Assembly: GCA_023678885.1 (NCBI GenBank)
Contig: CM042970.1
Span: 8,472,355 to 8,536,354 of the forward strand
DNA: 64,000 nt
Reading direction: 5' to 3'
From: Pogostemon cablin
Taxonomy: Eukaryota; Streptophyta; Magnoliopsida; Lamiales; Lamiaceae
Below the pieces are notes generated by a model. It made no database searches, was not told the DNA's origin, and worked only from the letters and a program-made list of their open reading frames with translations. Position numbers and translations under genes: made by a program. Within the stretch, counting starts at the first letter, position 1; each line of letters starts with the position of its first letter. Below are positions 44,460 through 56,032 of the stretch, piece after piece.

Positions 44460-47273
44460 GGTTGCCTCCCATTTAGAACTAAGTTTAACGTCTTCAAGCC
44501 AAACCGAATTTTACGATCATTGGACCAAATGTTGGTCCATCACACTTTCTCCTCGCATCCTCACTTTGAACATTTGTTTAGCCCTCTTTTTGTCTACAAG
44601 CTCAACTTCACCATTCTTGCTTACTATATCATCAAATCATCATCGAGAAGAGCTTCAAGTGTATTCCCTCTTTCTCCTTTGACAATTTTCCAATCAAGAT
44701 TCGGAGCTTTCTTCCTATCAACATCACACGAAGACAAGTTAGAATTTGATATTTTCATATAATCATGAAGAAATGAATTTAAGTTGTCAAAGAGAATAGA
44801 GTCATGATCCATAAAATCATCCGGAGGCTCATTCGGAGGCTGTCCTTGTTACATAAGAATGTAACACTCCTTCCTTTTGAGCTCAAAGAAAGCTCCTCTC
44901 TCCCAACATCAATTTTAGCTCTTCCCGTAGCTAGAAATGGCCTTCCCAAAATGAGTGGAACTCGAGGATCTGCCTTCACTTCTAACACTATGAAATCAAC
45001 CGGGAAAGCTAGCCCCTTCACTTTCACCTCCACATCATCCACAATCCATAGTGGTTTCACAACCTCACCATTTACCACTTCAAGATGGATAGACGTAGGC
45101 TTAAGCTCTCCAATTTCAAGGTCTTTAAAAGTAGCATGAGACATCACGTTGATGATCGTCCCCAAGTCACACAATGCATCAAGGGTTTCTTTCTCTTCAA
45201 AATCACACGGGATATTGAACTTTTCCGGATCACCAACTTTTGTAGGTCTCTCCTTGTGCATCGATTCACTTGCTTTGAGTAACTCTTATTTCCTTTTCTC
45301 CTCATATTTTTTCTTGAGACATTTGACATGCTCCTCAAACTCCTTTTTGTTCTCCTCCTTAACAAACATTTGTGCATAGGGAATAGGGAATGGAGTGATC
45401 GGAATACCCCAATAGTCACGTTTGTTCTCCTCTTCTTGAACCTTTTCCTCCACTTTCTTTTTCTCTTGCACCCTTTTCTACTTAGGTATCCATTTAGGTC
45501 CCTTCTCTTCTTTCTTACTTATTTCTTCCATTTCTCCAACGGCCTTGCTTTCCACCAACCCTTCTTCATCCTTTCGTTCATCTTTCATATCAACTAATAA
45601 ACATTGAGCTTTTGGGTTAACCTCTGGTGTGGCCGGAAATTTTTCTTTTTGTTGAGCACTCAAAGAACTTGCAATTTGTCCAACATTATACTCCAAAGCC
45701 TTGAGCCTCTTTTCATTTGCTTCTTCCGCCTTTTTCAAAGCTTCATCTCGATCTTAGTTTGATGCTATCAATTGTTCAAGTAGCTCATCAATTGTCGCTT
45801 TACCCTCTTGATTTGGTGCTTTAGCTCCCGGATGGTACCCCGGAGGATAAACAATCGTATTGTTCGAGTTGGAGTAGGAAAAATTGTCTTGCCTTTGTTG
45901 TTGTGGATAAGAACTTCCACCACTTTGATTATTGAAGCCTCTTTGCCTTTGTGGGAAATTACCTTGGAAATTATTTTGGTAATTCCCTTGGTAACCCCTT
46001 CCTTACATGTAGAGCACATCTTCTATCCTTGGCTTCGACATAGGCCATTGTTCCCCACTCACAACATTCAGAGGAATCACCCCTTGCTCTACCTGCCCTT
46101 CAACCATATTTGCCCCTTGATTGTTCACACTTTGATTCAAGCTCATTTGCATCAATACTTTCGTCGCTATCATTCCAACACTTGGCATTTGTGGCACACT
46201 TGGCTCAACATTCAAACTCTTCACACTAAACTATTGCCCTTGATCAAAATTCTCAAAACCATAGCATCCACTTACCCTCTCTGATGGCCATTGATATACA
46301 TTTGTAGTAATCTCATCAAATATCCTTATTGCCCTTTCTGGAGTCACACCAAGTACGGATCCACCCGCCGAAGTATCAACAAGCACTCTTTGATTATTCA
46401 CTAATTCTTTATAGAAAAATCCAACTTGTTGATTCTCCGAAAATTCATGTTGTGGACACTTGCGTACTATATCCTTAAACCTTTCCTACGCTTCATAAAA
46501 GATCTCTTGAGGCATTTGCTTGAATTGAGTGATCAAGATCTTCATTTGAAGCGTCTTGGAAGGTGGAAAATACTTGTTCAAGAATATTTGTGCAAGCTCA
46601 TCCCATATGTTGCACGTACCCGGAGTAATAGTGGAGAGCCATGTTTGAGCTCTATCCCTCAACGAGAATGGAAACAACCTCATCCTAATACAATCCTCGC
46701 TCATCTCATTCATCTTCACGGTGTTGGCTATCTCAATATATTGATCTAGATGAGCATTAGGATCCTCATTTGGGGTTCCACTAAATTGTTGCTCTCTCAC
46801 CATAAAATCAAGCCCGCTTTAAATTCAAAGTTGTTGGCATTGATTGGTGGTCCCATCATTTGTGGCAATGCCCTTGGCATGAAGAAATCCCGAATCACTC
46901 TTTGATCATTATGAATTCCATGTTGCACCGGAGGTTGTGGTGGTGGCACATACACTTGTTGAGGAGGAGCATAAGCATGTGAAAATCATTAATGCCTTAG
47001 AGCTTGTTGCACCATTTGTTGAAGCAAAACTTGATTGTTCATAGCTCCGAAATTTTGATAAGCATTTTGAGGAGGGTTGGCATTGAATTGAGGTGCTTGT
47101 GCGTTGTCTTGCACTCCTTCTCCATTATACTCAACCTCAAAACGTTCATCATCTTGATTGTTCTCCATTCGATCACTCTTTTTGGGCTTGCTCTTTTTTC
47201 TCCTTCTTCGAAATGTATGTTCAATCTCCAAGTCGATTGGTTCTACTTGAGTCCCCTTGGATCTTGTTTGCAT
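44460..47273 (-). pseudogene. gag-protease of copy A
   Basis: The gag start MQTRSKGTQVEPIDLEIEH (47273) is followed after breaks by MVREQQFSGTPNEDPNAHLD, RDRAQTWLSTITPGT and WDELAQIFLNKYFPPSKT (Retrotrans_gag core). After a stop come KCPQHEFSENQQVGFFYKEL and the Q/N-rich tail with QGNYQNNFQGNFP. A coiled segment (KKAEEANEKRLKALEYNVGQ) and a Lys/Glu linker lead to the retropepsin: LDALCDLGTIINVMSHATFK (D-L-G in place of D-T-G), VNGEVVKPL and VPLILGRPFLATGRAKIDV. At least five in-frame stops. Then MDHDSILFDNLNSFLHDY, a conserved tail after protease. No RT follows. Confidence 0.85.
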
Positions 47274-47405
47274 GCACCTTCAAAGATAAAAGAAGTAAGG
47301 ACAAGATTTTCAAAAGCAACTACAAGTAAACAAATAAAATAAAAAAATTATCTCTATTAAGATTACTCAAAGTGATCCTTCTTCAAGCTACTAGCAACCA
47401 TTGCC

Positions 47406-47423
47406 TCCCCGGCAACGGTGCCA
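47406..47423 (-). other. Primer binding site of copy A
   Basis: TGGCACCGTTGCCGGGGA on the minus strand, two bases from the end of the 5' LTR; typical Athila-like primer site, clearer than the one in copy B. Confidence 0.8.
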
Positions 47424-47425
47424 TT

Positions 47426-47793
47426 TGATTAGACTTAACTTGTAGTCGGGTTGACCCATTCAAGAATTTATCGAACCACAGGGAGGTAGGTACTAGTGCT
47501 TAAGCGATCTCACATTTCTTGTAATTTTATAGAGACGAATCATCAATGGATAGGTGATCAAACAAGTAATAAAATAAATCAAAGCAAGTAAGCAAGCAAT
47601 GATTAACAAACAAGATAGATAAATTGATGAATGGTTTTCCAAGTTAAGTAAAAGTGAGATTAACAATAATTAAGAAGGGAAAATCCTAAGATAAATACAT
47701 CAAATTCATATGATCATGGGTATAAGACTAAGGGCCAACACTAAGTTCACCTAAGCTTCCTCTCGAGATGGATAGGATATGAATCTCAATTAG
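47426..47793 (-). repeat. 5' LTR of copy A, first part
   Basis: TGATTAGACTTAACTTGTAG onward matches the left end of 40870-42372, up to GAATCTCAATTAG where copy B is inserted. The remainder is at 56033-57189; the uninterrupted sequence AATCTCAATTAGCTCAATGG is seen near 41227. Confidence 0.9.
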
Positions 47794-49393
47794 TGATGAG
47801 TGATATTTTCACCTAAATTTTAGTATATTTTTATGTGTGTTTTCGTGTTATTTTATCCGTATTTGTGTTCTATTTGGTTGTGTTTTGCATTTTTATGGGA
47901 ATGTTTGAGAATGAGTTTAAATGTATGTAAAACAGGTGAAAATGGAGCAAAAACGAAGAAGGGAGATGAAACAAAGAAGAAAAATAGGGCACAACACGAC
48001 TCGAGCCGAGTGCTGCTACTCGAGTCGAGTTGGTGCAGCACGAGCCGTGCGCTGCGCACGGGCCTGTCCAGAAAGGTCGTGCGCCGACTTCAGAAAGTGC
48101 TACACGCCCTCCCCAGTTCCCTAGTTCAGAACACGAGTGGTGTCCAAGTCAGCACTCGAGTCGAGCTCCGCTACTCGACTCGAGCTCCGTCTACTACCGA
48201 AAATTATCACCAGAACACGACCCGACTCGAGCAGTGTGCATGCACTCGAGCCGAGTCGTGTAAAAATCCTGCAGAAATTTCAAAACCTTCTAGAAGCTTC
48301 CCAAAGGGTATAAATACCAATTAATTCAACATTAGATCAGATTTTTCTTGGGTTTGAGGCTGCACACACACATCACACACCATTTTTCCTATTTTACACC
48401 ACCATCTTCATCCATTCATCATCCATTGGATCTACCTTCATCCCGCCATCAAAAACTTCATCCAATTGAGGAAAAGAAGCAAGGAAGAGAGGAAGATTGC
48501 AAGGGGAAGAAGAAAATCATCATTGGAGGCATCCAAGGGAGTTTTCATCCAACTTTTGTATTGAATCCTATTGTTTATCACATTTTGTAAGAATCTTAAT
48601 GTCTATTTTAATGTTCTTATGAATATGGTAGGCTAATCTCCCTCGTGAGATTAGCAACATGAGAGTTGTTGGATAATTTTGGGGATTTGTGTATTTTAAT
48701 TCATATGTTGATTGGGTAAACGGATTTTTAATCATTGATGTTTGAGATCTTGAGGTTTATGATTGTTTGTGTATTTTGTTATTCTAAATATGAGATTAGA
48801 TTGATAAATCAATTATATATGCATAGGATAATTGAGTGAATCATTTCATCAAACACTTCATGTGCATTATAAATTGTAAAGAGATTGAGAAATCCTTTAG
48901 AATTTAGAACCCTTTGATAGAACATGTGATTGGTTTGATCGAGAGGTTGATTAATTGTGTAAAGGGACTCTCATTTCAAGCTTAGTACCTAGTTGGAATT
49001 GTTTGAGTGAGAACCAATCCGTTGAGCTAATTGAGATTCATATCATATTCATCTCGAGAGGGAGTTTAGGTGAACTTAGTGTTGGCCCTTAGTATTATAT
49101 CCATGATACATATGAAATTGATACATAATTCCTAGAATTACCACTTCTTGATTGTTGTCAATCTCACTTTTACTTAACTTGGAAATCCACCCTTCATCTA
49201 TCTATCTTGTTTGTTGATCATTGTTTGATTGCTTGCTTTAATTGATTTTGTTTACTTGTTTCAGCAACCTCCTTTGATGATTCGTCTCTATAAAATTATA
49301 AGAAACGTGAGATCGCTTAAGCTCTAGTACCTACCTCATTGTGATTCGATAAATTATTTTAATTGGTCATCCCTACTACAAAATGGCTAATCA
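47794..49393 (+). repeat. 5' LTR of copy B
   Basis: 1600 bp. TATAAATA at 48310 sits in AAGGGTATAAATACC. The 250 bases before it are rich in ACTCGAGTCGAG and CTCGAGCCGAG words in both orientations. Frames at 47833-48590 lie inside it and are not genes. Confidence 0.9.
48000..48262. repeat. CTCGAG/GTCGAGT palindromic cluster before the LTR TATA box
   Basis: About eight CTCGAG cores (ACTCGAGTCGAGT, GACTCGAGC, ACTCGAGCCGAGT) and the palindrome CGTGCGCTGCGCACG. Repeated with small changes at about 54640-54897 in the other LTR. Copies A and C have CACGGCC/GGCCGTGT words at the same place. Confidence 0.75.
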
Positions 49394-49395
49394 AA

Positions 49396-49413
49396 TGGCG
49401 TCGTTGTCAGGGA
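49396..49413 (+). other. Primer binding site of copy B
   Basis: TGGCGTCGTTGTCAGGGA, two bases after the 5' LTR; three changes from the Athila-type TGGCGCCGTTGCCGGGGA. Confidence 0.75.
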
Positions 49414-49542
49414 TGCAACGATTGCTAGTAGCTTGAAGAAGGATCATTTCGAGTGATCTTAATAGAGATATTTTTTATTTTATTTGTTTACTTGTATTTA
49501 CTTTTGAAAATCTTGTTCTAACTTCTTTTGCTTTGAAGGTGT

Positions 49543-50603
49543 ATGCAAACAAGATCAAAAGGGAAACAAATAGAACCTATTGATTGGGAGATTGAGCATA
49601 TATTGAGAAGGAGAAGAAATGAGAACAAATCAACAAATAGTGAGTTAATGGCGAATTTCCAAGAAGATAATCGTGTGGAGATAGAGCATGATGGGGAAGG
49701 AGGACAAAATGTGAACGTGCAAGACAGCGCACCTCAAGTCAATGCTAATCCTCCTCAACAAGCTCAACAAAATTTTGGAGCTAGAAATAATCAAGCTTTG
49801 CTTCAACAAATGGTGCAACAAGTTCTAAGGCAACAAGGATATCCACAAGCTTTTGCTCCTCCTCAACAAGCGTATGTACCACCACCACCTCCTCCAGTGC
49901 AACATGGATTTCAAAATGATCAAAGGGTGATCCGGGATTTCTTCATGCCAAGGGCAATGCCACAAATGATGGGACCACCAATAAATGCCAACAACTTTGA
50001 ATTTAAGGCGGGCTTGATTTCTATGGTGAGAGAACAACAATTTAGTGGAACCCTGAATGAAGATCCTAATGCTCATTTAGCTCAATTTATTGAGATTGCC
50101 AATGCCGTAAAGATGAATGGGGTGAGTGAAGATTGTATAAAAATGAGGTTGTTTACATTTCCGTTGAGGGAGCGCGCACGAACATGGCTATCTACCATTA
50201 CTCCGAGTACATGCAACACTTGGGATGAGCTTGCACAAATGTTCTTGAATAAGTACTTTCCGCCTTCTAAGACGCTTCAAGTGAAGAGCTTGATCACTCA
50301 ATTCAAGCAAATGCCTCAAGAGAGTTTTTATGAAGCGTGGGAAAGTTTAAGGATATGCCACATAAGTGTCCACAATATGGATTCCCGGAGAACCAACAAG
50401 TTGGATTTTTCTACCAAGATTTGGTAAATAGTCAAAGAATATATGTTGATGATTCGGCGGGTAGATCCGTACTTGGTGTAACTTCGAAAAGGGCAATAAG
50501 GATATTTGATGAGATTGCAACAAATGTATATCAATGGCCATCGGAGAGGGTAAGTGAATGCTATGGTTTTGAGAATTTTGATCAAGGGCAACAGTTTGTA
50601 TGA
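49543..50603 (+). pseudogene. gag: gag of copy B
   Basis: Opens MQTRSKGKQIEPIDWEIEH; a glutamine/proline-rich stretch (QQAYVPPPPPPVQHG) follows. The gag core is at residues 140-275: VREQQFSGTLNEDPNAHLAQ, LRERARTWLSTITPSTCNTW and FLNKYFPPSKTLQVKSLITQ. At about 50338 a one-base shift moves the frame, and 50337-50603 continues KCPQYGFPENQQVGFFYQDL and KRAIRIFDEIATNVYQWPSE to a stop at 50603. So gag is intact apart from one frameshift and two late stops; it is the best preserved copy here. Confidence 0.9.
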
Positions 50604-52397
50604 AGAGTTTGAATGTTGAGCCAAGTGTGCCACAAATGCTAAGTGTTGAAGCAATAGCGACGGAAATGTTGAAGCAAAGGAGTTTGAACCAAGGTGTAAA
50701 TCAAGGAGCTAACATGGTTGAACGGCTACAAAGTGAGCAACGTGTGTTTCCTCCAAATATTGTGAGTGGAGAACAATGGGCCAACTCTATGCCACGTGTA
50801 GATGATGTGTCATGCATGAAAGGAAGAAATTACCAAGAGAATTATCAAAACAATTACCAAGGTAATTTCCACCAAAACCAAGGAAACTACCCACCAAGGC
50901 AAGGGAGCGTTAATGGTCAAAGTAGTGGAAGCTCATACCCACAACAACAACAAAGGCAAGGTAACTTCTCCTACTCTAATCCGTGCAATGCGGTTGCTTA
51001 TCCTTCGGTATATCAACCAGGGGCCAAGGCACCGAACAATGAGGGAAGAGCATCAACCGATTAGCTACTTGAATAATTGATAGCATCAAACAAAGCTCGA
51101 GATGAAGCTTTGAAAAAGGCGGAAGAAGCAAATGAAAAGAGACTCAAGGCTTTGGAGTATAATGTTGGACAAATTGCAAGTTCTTTGAGCGCTCAACAAA
51201 AAAAAATTTCCGGCCACACCCGAGGTTAATCTGAAGTTTCAATGTTTTTTTGTTGATATGGATGAGGAACGAAAGATTGAACAAGGGATGGTGGAAAGCA
51301 AGGTTGTTGGAGAAATGAAAGAAGGGTAGGGTCCTAAATGGATACCTAAGTGGAAGAGGGTGCAAGAGGAAAAGAAAGTGGAGGAGAAGGTGAAAGAAGA
51401 GGAGTACAAACGTGATTATTGGGGTATTCCGATCACTCTATTCCCTATTCCCTACCCACAAACATTTGTAAAGGAAGAGAAGAAAAAGGAATTTGAAGAG
51501 CATGTGAAGAATCTTAAGAAGAAGTATGAGGAGAAAAGGAAAGAAGAGCAACCCAAAGCAAGTGGATCAATGCAAAAAGGGGGACCTACAAAAGTTGGTG
51601 ATCCGGGAAAGTTCATAATTTCTTGTGATTTTGAAGGGAATGGTACCTTAGATGCATTGTGTGACTTGGGAGCAAGCATCAACGTGATGTCTCATGCCAC
51701 GTTCAAAGACCTTGAAATTGGATAGCTAAAGCCTACTACTATACGTCTTGAAGTAGTAAATGGAGAAGTTGTGAAGTCATTAGGGATTTTTGAAGATGTG
51801 GAGGTGAAAGTGAAAGGGCTAGCTTTCCCGGTTGACTTCATGATTTTGGAAGTGAAGGCGGACCCTAAAGTTCCACTCATTTTGGGAAGGTCATTTCTAG
51901 CTACCGGAAGAGCAAAAATTGATGTTGGTAGAGAAGAGTTATCCTTGAGCTCAAAAGGAAAAAGTGTCACATTCTTGTGTAATAAGGAAAAATGAGTCAA
52001 GTCTCATTTGAAGCCTCCGGATGATCTTATGGATCAAGATTCACTTCTCTTTGACAATTTAAATTTTTTTCTTCATGATTATATGAAAATATCAAATTCT
52101 AACATATCGTCTTGTGATGTTGATAGGATGAAAGCATCGGAGCTCGATTGGAAACTAGACAAAAAAGAAAGAGGAAGTCCACTAGAAGCTCTTCTTGATG
52201 ATGATTTGATGCTTGTAAGCAAGAATGGCAAAGTGGAATTAGTGGACAAGAAGAAGGCAAAGCAAATGTTTAAAGTGAGGATGCAGGAGATAGTGTGGTG
52301 GACCATCCTTTGGTCCAATGATCGTGAAATTTCGTCTGGCTTGAAGACGTTAAACTTAGCGCTAAATGGGAGGCAACTCATTCTTTTTATCTTTTGA
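50600..52397 (+). pseudogene. gag tail and protease of copy B
   Basis: 50600-51064 encodes the Q/N-rich gag tail with NYQENYQNNYQGNFHQNQGN and PQQQQRQGNFSYSN; I see no CCHC zinc knuckle. After stops, a Lys/Glu-rich linker (51360) runs into the retropepsin: LDALCDLGASINVMSHATFK (catalytic D-L-G, 51655-51663), a TAG at 51723-51725, KGLAFPVDFMILEVKADPKV and VPLILGRSFLATGRAKIDVG. After another stop comes a conserved tail, QDSLLFDNLNFFLHDYMKIS, ending in NLALNGRQL at 52397. Its role is unknown. Confidence 0.85.
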
Positions 52398-54422
52398 TAT
52401 TTGTTTTGTTGTTTGGTCTAGTAGGTGGATTGTGCTTGTGAGAAAATGCACATTGAAGAAAGAGAAGTGCTTCATGGATTAGAATAGACATGTTCAACAC
52501 TTGTTGCAAATTTAATTCTCGACTCTTGTGTCGAGTTAAGTTTGGGGCATTCAATTCGTTGAATGCGTTTGCTTCTCCACAAGAAGATCATTAAATGGAA
52601 ACTACAAGGGTAAGTCCCACCATTTTTTGCAAACTTAACTCGAAACTCTTGTTTCAATTTAAGTTTGGGGGGAGAGTGTGTAGTGTGACTCACCACTTGA
52701 GTGTGATTCTTGTAAAATTGACTCAATTTTAAAATTTTTCTCATTAGTTTGGTTTGATTTTGGTCCGGTTGGTTATGTTGAAGTACATGATAGTCCATAT
52801 TTTTTAATGCAATTGTTGAGCTAATGGTGTTTGTTGAGTCTTTAAGCATGAATGAAGAGTATTGGAAGCATGAATGGAGCTTGGAGTTAACGCTTTCCTT
52901 ACCAAATGCCTATTGAGGGAGTACTTTACACCTTATCACTTCTAATTGATTTTGATCTGAATTGATGTGAATAGCACGCTACTTCATGTGTTATGTTTGT
53001 GGGAGGTTTACTTTCGTAATTTAGGGTTCTTTTTTCAATTAAGGTTGGGATGTTTGTGAGCTAATTTGATCATGGATGATTTGAATGTGTGCTTCAATTT
53101 TGTATGATGGTGATTTTTGTTTTTGCATGTAATGTATTTTTAGTTGTTTGTTGTTTGTTGTGTCTTTATTTTATGTTTTGTGCGTTTTCTTATTTTTGTC
53201 TAGGATTGTTTGGTGGTTTGTTTTGGGATGTTGTGAGTCATTTTTTAATATGAGTGATGACATGTTGTGGTAGTAAGTGATGACAAGTTATGATTAAGAA
53301 TCTCTACACTTTCAAATTGTGACATGTTTTACTTAACTTGCTCAATTTTGAGATGAATGTGGTGTAATAAGTTTCTTAAGGTCCGAGCATAAGCTTGTGA
53401 GCATTTGAGTCTCAACCGTGCATACATGGTATTTCTTCATGAGTAGATTGGTTGTGTTTTATAAGCTAGAACTTGCTCAAAGACTATAGGAATGAGCCCG
53501 ATTTTTGGAGATTAGTGACATGATTTAAGGCAATCCTTATGATTAATAGTCATTGCCATATATTTCCATAATATGAACATCATCCCTAGTCAACCACTTT
53601 GAGCCTATAAGCCTATTTCTTGTGAATTTAGCACATTACAAGCCTTGATTACCCACGTGAGCCTTATATAACTGCCCTTTTATGTGAGTGATTGAGGAGA
53701 TGTGGTTTAGAAAGGTTTGATAAGAATTGTGCAAGAAAAGAAAGGAAATTGTAACAAGCAAGAAAAATGATGAAAAGAGCACGAACAAGAATGGGCATGC
53801 AACCTTAAAAAACAAGAAAATGAGCAAAGCAACAACATGCTCAACAAATCAAAAATTCAAGGAAAGGAAGTATGAATCAAAAGAAGCTCAATCCAAGGAA
53901 AGTTAATGAATAGCGCATGAGATTTGCAAAGATACGAAAGGAAGAAGGAAACGTGAAGAAGTTGAGAAAGTTGATCATCTCTTCGATTACTTACACTTGT
54001 TTAGTCACTATTACCTATATTCTTCCTACTACCAAAAAGCCTATCATTACATCCAAATGAAAAGACCTTTTTGATCACTAATGGAAACTTTGGTGGTTTG
54101 TGAATGTAGTCCACGAGCAAGCTTATAGCGAGTTGAGCCAATCGATTGATGAGTATTGTTTTACCACTTTAAAGAGTGTTGAGTGACATTTATAACCTAT
54201 GTGAGGCTTGGACTAAAAGGGACTATATTACACTATTATTCTCTTGTGATTGAACTTGTTAATATTTTCTGCATGTTATGATTTTAATGTTGTAGGATGA
54301 CTTAGCATAAATTGTGATTCTTATTATTATTGATGTGTTATTACTTATGTTTGTTTAGTCTTTTCCTAGGTGAAAATCTCACCCCTTGGTTTATCATTTT
54401 CGTTGTGCGGGGACGCACAACA
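52398..54422 (+). other. Conserved non-coding 3' internal region of copy B
   Basis: Two kilobases with no gene, colinear with 42390-44459 of copy A in reverse. It includes two stem-loops whose 3' arm runs into AAGTTTGGGG (52512-52547 and 52629-52676). Conservation between copies A, B and (in part) C suggests a packaging or replication role, or simply shared ancestry. Confidence 0.7.
52512..52676 (+). other. Two internal polypurine tracts with stem-loops
   Basis: TTAATTCTCGAC/GTCGAGTTAA flank a short loop and lead into AAGTTTGGGG (52538-52547). A second copy ends AAGTTTGGGGGGAGAG (52661-52676). Both resemble the terminal tract CTTTAAGTTTGGAGGTA (54423-54439). Confidence 0.6.
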
Positions 54423-54439
54423 CTTTAAGTTTGGAGGTA

Positions 54440-56027
54440 TGATGAGTGATATTTTCACCTAGAATTTAGTGTATTTTTATATGTGTTTTCGTGTTATTTT
54501 ATCCGTATTTGTGTTCTATTTGGTTGTGTTTTACATTTTTATGGGAATATAAGAGAATGAGCTTAAACGTATGTAAAACATGTGAAAATAGAGTAAAAAC
54601 GGAAAGTGAGATGAAACGAAGAAGAAAAATAGGGCACAACCCGACTCGAGCCGAGTGCTGCTACTCGAGTCAAGTTGGTGCAGCACGAGCCGTGCGCTGC
54701 GCACGGGCCTGTCCAGAAAGGCCGTGCGTCGACTTCAGAAAGTGCTACACGCCCTCCCTTATGCCCGAGTTCAGAACACGAGCCATGTCCGAGTCAGCAC
54801 TCGAGTCGAGCTCCGCTACTCGACTCGAGCTCCGTCTGCTGCCGAAAATTATCGCCAGAAGACTCGAGATGTGCATGCACTCGAGCCGAGCCGTGTAAAA
54901 ATTCTGCAGAAATTTCAGAACCTTCTAGAAGCGTTCCAAGGGGTATAAATACCCAGTAATTCAACATTAGATCAGATTTTTCGTGGATTTGAAGCTGCAC
55001 TCACACATCATACACCATTTCTCCCATTTTACACCACCACCTTCATCTATTCACCATCTATTGGATCTACCTTCATCCTACCATAAAAAACTTCATTCAA
55101 TTGAGGAAAAGAAGCAAGGAAGAGAGGAAGATTGCAAGGGGAAGAAGAAGATCACCATTGGAGGCATCCAAGGGAGTTTTCATCCAACTTTTGTATTGAA
55201 TCCTATTGTTTATCATGTTTTGTAAGGATCTTAATGTCTATGTTAATGTTCTTATGAATATGGTTGGCTAATCTCCCTTGTGAGATTAGCAACATGAGAG
55301 CTGTTGGATAATTTTGGGAATTTGTGTATTTTAATTCATATGTTGATTGGGTAAATGGATTTTCTATCATTGATGTGTGAGATCTTGAGGTTTATGATGG
55401 TTTGTGTGTTTAGTTGTTCTAAATATGTGATTAGATTGAGAAATCAATTATATATGCTTAGGATAATTGAGTGAATCATTTCATCAAACACTTCATGTGC
55501 ATTATAAATTGTAAAGGGATTGAGAAATCCTTTAGAATTTAGAACCCTTTGATAGAACATGTGATTGGTTTGATCGAGAGGTTAATTAATTATGTGAAGG
55601 GACTCTCATTTAAAGCTTAGTATCTAGTTAGAATTGTTTGAGTGAGAACCAATCCGTTGAGCTAATGAGATTCATATCTTATTCATCTCGAGAGGGAGTT
55701 TAGGTGAACTTAGTGTCGGCTCTTAGTCTTATATCCATGATACATATGAAATTGATACATAATTCCTAGAATTATCACTTCTTGATTGTTATTAATCTCA
55801 CTTTTACTTAACTTGGAAATCCAACCTTCATCTATCTATCTTGTTTGTTGATCATTGCTTGCTTGCTTGCTTTGATTGATTTTATTTACTTGTTTCAACA
55901 ACCTCTTTTGATGATTCGTCTCTATAAAATTACAAAAAACGTGAGATCACATAAGCTCTAGTACCTACCTCCCTTTGGTTCGATAAATTAATTTAATTGG
56001 TCATCCCTACTACGAAATGACTAATCA
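54440..56027 (+). repeat. 3' LTR of copy B
   Basis: 1588 bp, partner of 47794-49393, with TATAAATA near 54940 in AAGGGGTATAAATACCC. It is followed by the ATTAG duplication. Frames at 54491-55225 are inside it. Confidence 0.9.
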
Positions 56028-56032
56028 ATTAG

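Larger units (their letters stand above)
47794..56027 (+). mobile_element. Non-autonomous Ty3/gypsy element, copy B, inside copy A's LTR
   Basis: 8.2 kb, LTRs 47794-49393 and 54440-56027, each TGATGAGTGATATTTTCACC to TAATCA, flanked by the duplication ATTAG (47789-47793 and 56028-56032). It is the same family as copy A but in the opposite orientation. The primer site at 49396 and the gag-protease block are plus strand. No RT, RNase H or integrase was found. This matches what has been described as gag-only (TR-GAG-like) non-autonomous LTR elements, here with protease retained. Confidence 0.92.

Noticed and set aside
52398..54422. A hidden RT or integrase between protease and 3' LTR of copy B
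   Set aside because: No Y-V-D-D, D-D-E or zinc-binding pattern was found in any frame; the region is AT-rich and full of stops.
47833..55225. Arg/Ser-rich frames at 47833-48590 and 54491-55225
   Set aside because: They come from the CTCGAG-rich part of the LTRs and their neighbourhood, and are not conserved in other LTRs of the family.
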